Source of the DNA: an uncultured bacterium
Lineage (GTDB): Bacteria; Bacillota; Clostridia; Oscillospirales; Acutalibacteraceae
Reading direction: 5' to 3'
DNA: 6,792 nt
Assembly (NCBI GenBank): GCA_905215105.1
Contig: CAJMOI010000108.1
Coordinates: forward strand, 1 to 6,792
Shown: piece after piece, positions 5,960-6,792 of the stretch
Layout: each line of letters begins with the position of its first letter
Position numbering within the stretch: the stretch's first letter is position 1
Notes under the pieces: generated by a model
Databases searched by the model: none
Seen by the model: the letters and a program-made list of their open reading frames with translations, nothing else
Told to the model about the DNA's origin: nothing
Made by a program: the position numbers and the translations under genes

Positions 5960-6673
5960 ATGAAACAAGTTTTCGATGTTTACGATATTCGTGCGAGATT
6001 GGCGGTAGTTATATTCCTTGTATCCCCAGTGCTGTTTTCAATATATTTACAAGTCGAATCTATAAGAAACATCGCATCTACGACTGTTATTGCCATTATA
6101 TTAATGGCATTATCAAATTTGCTTATGGTAGTCATTAGGGATAACGGAAAATATGTTTACAATAAACGAGAAATAATGGTTAAATACCTTCTTCCCACTG
6201 ACACCCATATAGATTCCGGAGTAAAAGAGCGTCTCTATAAGTTTTTGGGAAAGGTCGACGAAAGCTTTACCATACTTTTTGAAAAAAAGGATGATCCCGT
6301 AACAGAGGATTATTACAACACCTGCAAAAGTGCCTTAAATTGGCTAAAAGAACATTCAAGAGAATCAAGTATCGTAAGCAAGGAGAATGCTTCATATGGA
6401 TTTTGCCGGAATCTATTAGGGGCCAAAAAAGTTGGCATTACAGTTTGTTTGGTTATACTTATCATTCAAGTGTTGCAGTTTTGGATTCAATTTAGTTTTA
6501 ATATTTCAAATGTTACAGAAGAATATGCATTGTCATTTTGTATGACAACAATTTATCTGTTTCTATGGATTTTTTTAGTTCGAAAAAACATTGTGGAAAT
6601 TAGCGCAAAATGTTATGCTGAAGCCTTGCTTTTATCATTTGACAAATTTATAGAGGCCAGTGGTATTAGTTGA
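5960..6673 (+). CDS. Predicted four-helix membrane protein, AT-rich cargo
   Basis: The gene encodes 237 residues from ATG 5960, with GGAGG at 5949-5953 six bases upstream. Hydrophobic helices lie at about 14-32, 38-59, 158-180 and 189-207. They form two pairs around a soluble region (60-157) rich in Lys, Asp and Glu, followed by a C-terminal soluble helix. With both termini inside, the middle region would be cytoplasmic. Notable segments are YDIRARLA (8-15) and ENASYGFCRNLLGAKK (142-157), which look like conserved motifs. Known: two-pair membrane proteins with a cytoplasmic insert serve as effectors in some bacterial antiphage systems (for example S-4TM proteins of CBASS). I only infer a possible kinship from architecture and cannot name a family. 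Base composition is far more AT-rich than the genes to its left, so it probably came from another source. It lies 53 bases after the recombinase with no terminator between, and ends at its own terminator. Confidence 0.85.
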   Translation: MKQVFDVYDIRARLAVVIFLVSPVLFSIYLQVESIRNIASTTVIAIILMALSNLLMVVIRDNGKYVYNKREIMVKYLLPTDTHIDSGVKERLYKFLGKVDESFTILFEKKDDPVTEDYYNTCKSALNWLKEHSRESSIVSKENASYGFCRNLLGAKKVGITVCLVILIIQVLQFWIQFSFNISNVTEEYALSFCMTTIYLFLWIFLVRKNIVEISAKCYAEALLLSFDKFIEASGIS

Positions 6674-6702
6674 CCTTAATCGTATATTATATACTTGCTA
6701 TT

Positions 6703-6739
6703 TAAGACTATTGCAATTTTGCAATAGTCTTATTTTTTT
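6703..6739 (+). terminator. Strong intrinsic terminator after the membrane protein
   Basis: Bases 6703-6715 pair with 6720-6732 over 13 bp, with an ATTT loop, followed by seven T residues (6733-6739). This is a textbook intrinsic terminator and closes the transcript of the membrane-protein gene, and probably of the recombinase as well. The stem is AT-rich like the gene it serves. Confidence 0.88.
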
Positions 6740-6792
6740 ATTCATCACTTGACATTGTGGCAAAGAGCTTATGAGCCAGGATGAACTGGCCG
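6740..6792. other. GC-rich right flank; possible start of another gene
   Basis: Composition rises sharply after the terminator. A perfect -35-like TTGACA (6749-6754) has no matching -10 at 16-18 bases. ATG 6771 opens a frame to the window edge (MSQDELA), with only a weak purine run before it. The same frame is open back to 6753 and reads HCGKEL before that Met, which resembles part of a zinc ribbon. The segment is too short to assign: it could be a new gene or an interrupted chromosomal gene at the element border. Confidence 0.25.

Noticed and set aside
6749..6777. Perfect TTGACA after the last terminator as a promoter
   Set aside because: No -10-like sequence occurs at 16-18 bases; the nearest weak match, TTATGA, is only 14 bases away.

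Overview
The window looks like most of an integrative and mobilizable element of the Tn4451/Tn4453 type from a low-oxygen gut Clostridia bacterium (Lachnospiraceae/Oscillospiraceae-like). This is inferred from strong GGAGG Shine-Dalgarno sites, moderately GC-rich codon use and the combination of a MobV/Pre-type relaxase, a TnpW-like small protein and a large TnpX/TndX-type serine recombinase. All recognisable genes lie on the + strand. No rRNA, tRNA or CRISPR array was seen.

Layout. Bases 52-634 hold two small overlapping genes of unknown function. Bases 635-1061 are mostly non-coding and rich in inverted repeats, directly upstream of the relaxase gene, which is where an origin of transfer would be expected. 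The relaxase (1062-2288, TTG start) ends in a strong intrinsic terminator. It is followed by a VapE/VirE-type superfamily-3-like helicase (2344-3729, TTG start). Bases 3730-3995 form a leader-like region: a possible 25-codon peptide, a tandem GCAACGA repeat able to pair with the arm of a downstream hairpin, and a terminator-like stem-loop. Next come the TnpW-like protein (3996-4160), a near-consensus sigma-A-type promoter whose -10 box lies inside a 16-bp dyad (4170-4218), and the serine recombinase (4236-5906).

From about 5880 the composition switches to AT-rich. Here lies an unrelated-looking gene for a predicted four-helix membrane protein (5960-6673), closed by a strong terminator (6703-6739). 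The last 50 bases return to a GC-rich composition and may be a new gene or the chromosomal junction.

How the parts work together (inference): the recombinase would excise and integrate the element, TnpW may assist it, the relaxase would nick at an oriT in 871-1031 for mobilization by a helper conjugative element, and the helicase would support replication or processing of the circular form. The membrane protein looks like recently acquired cargo. The most interesting points are the possible attenuator before tnpW, the promoter-in-dyad arrangement before the recombinase, and the AT-rich cargo gene, whose membrane layout resembles effectors of some bacterial defence systems. That last link is weak and untested.
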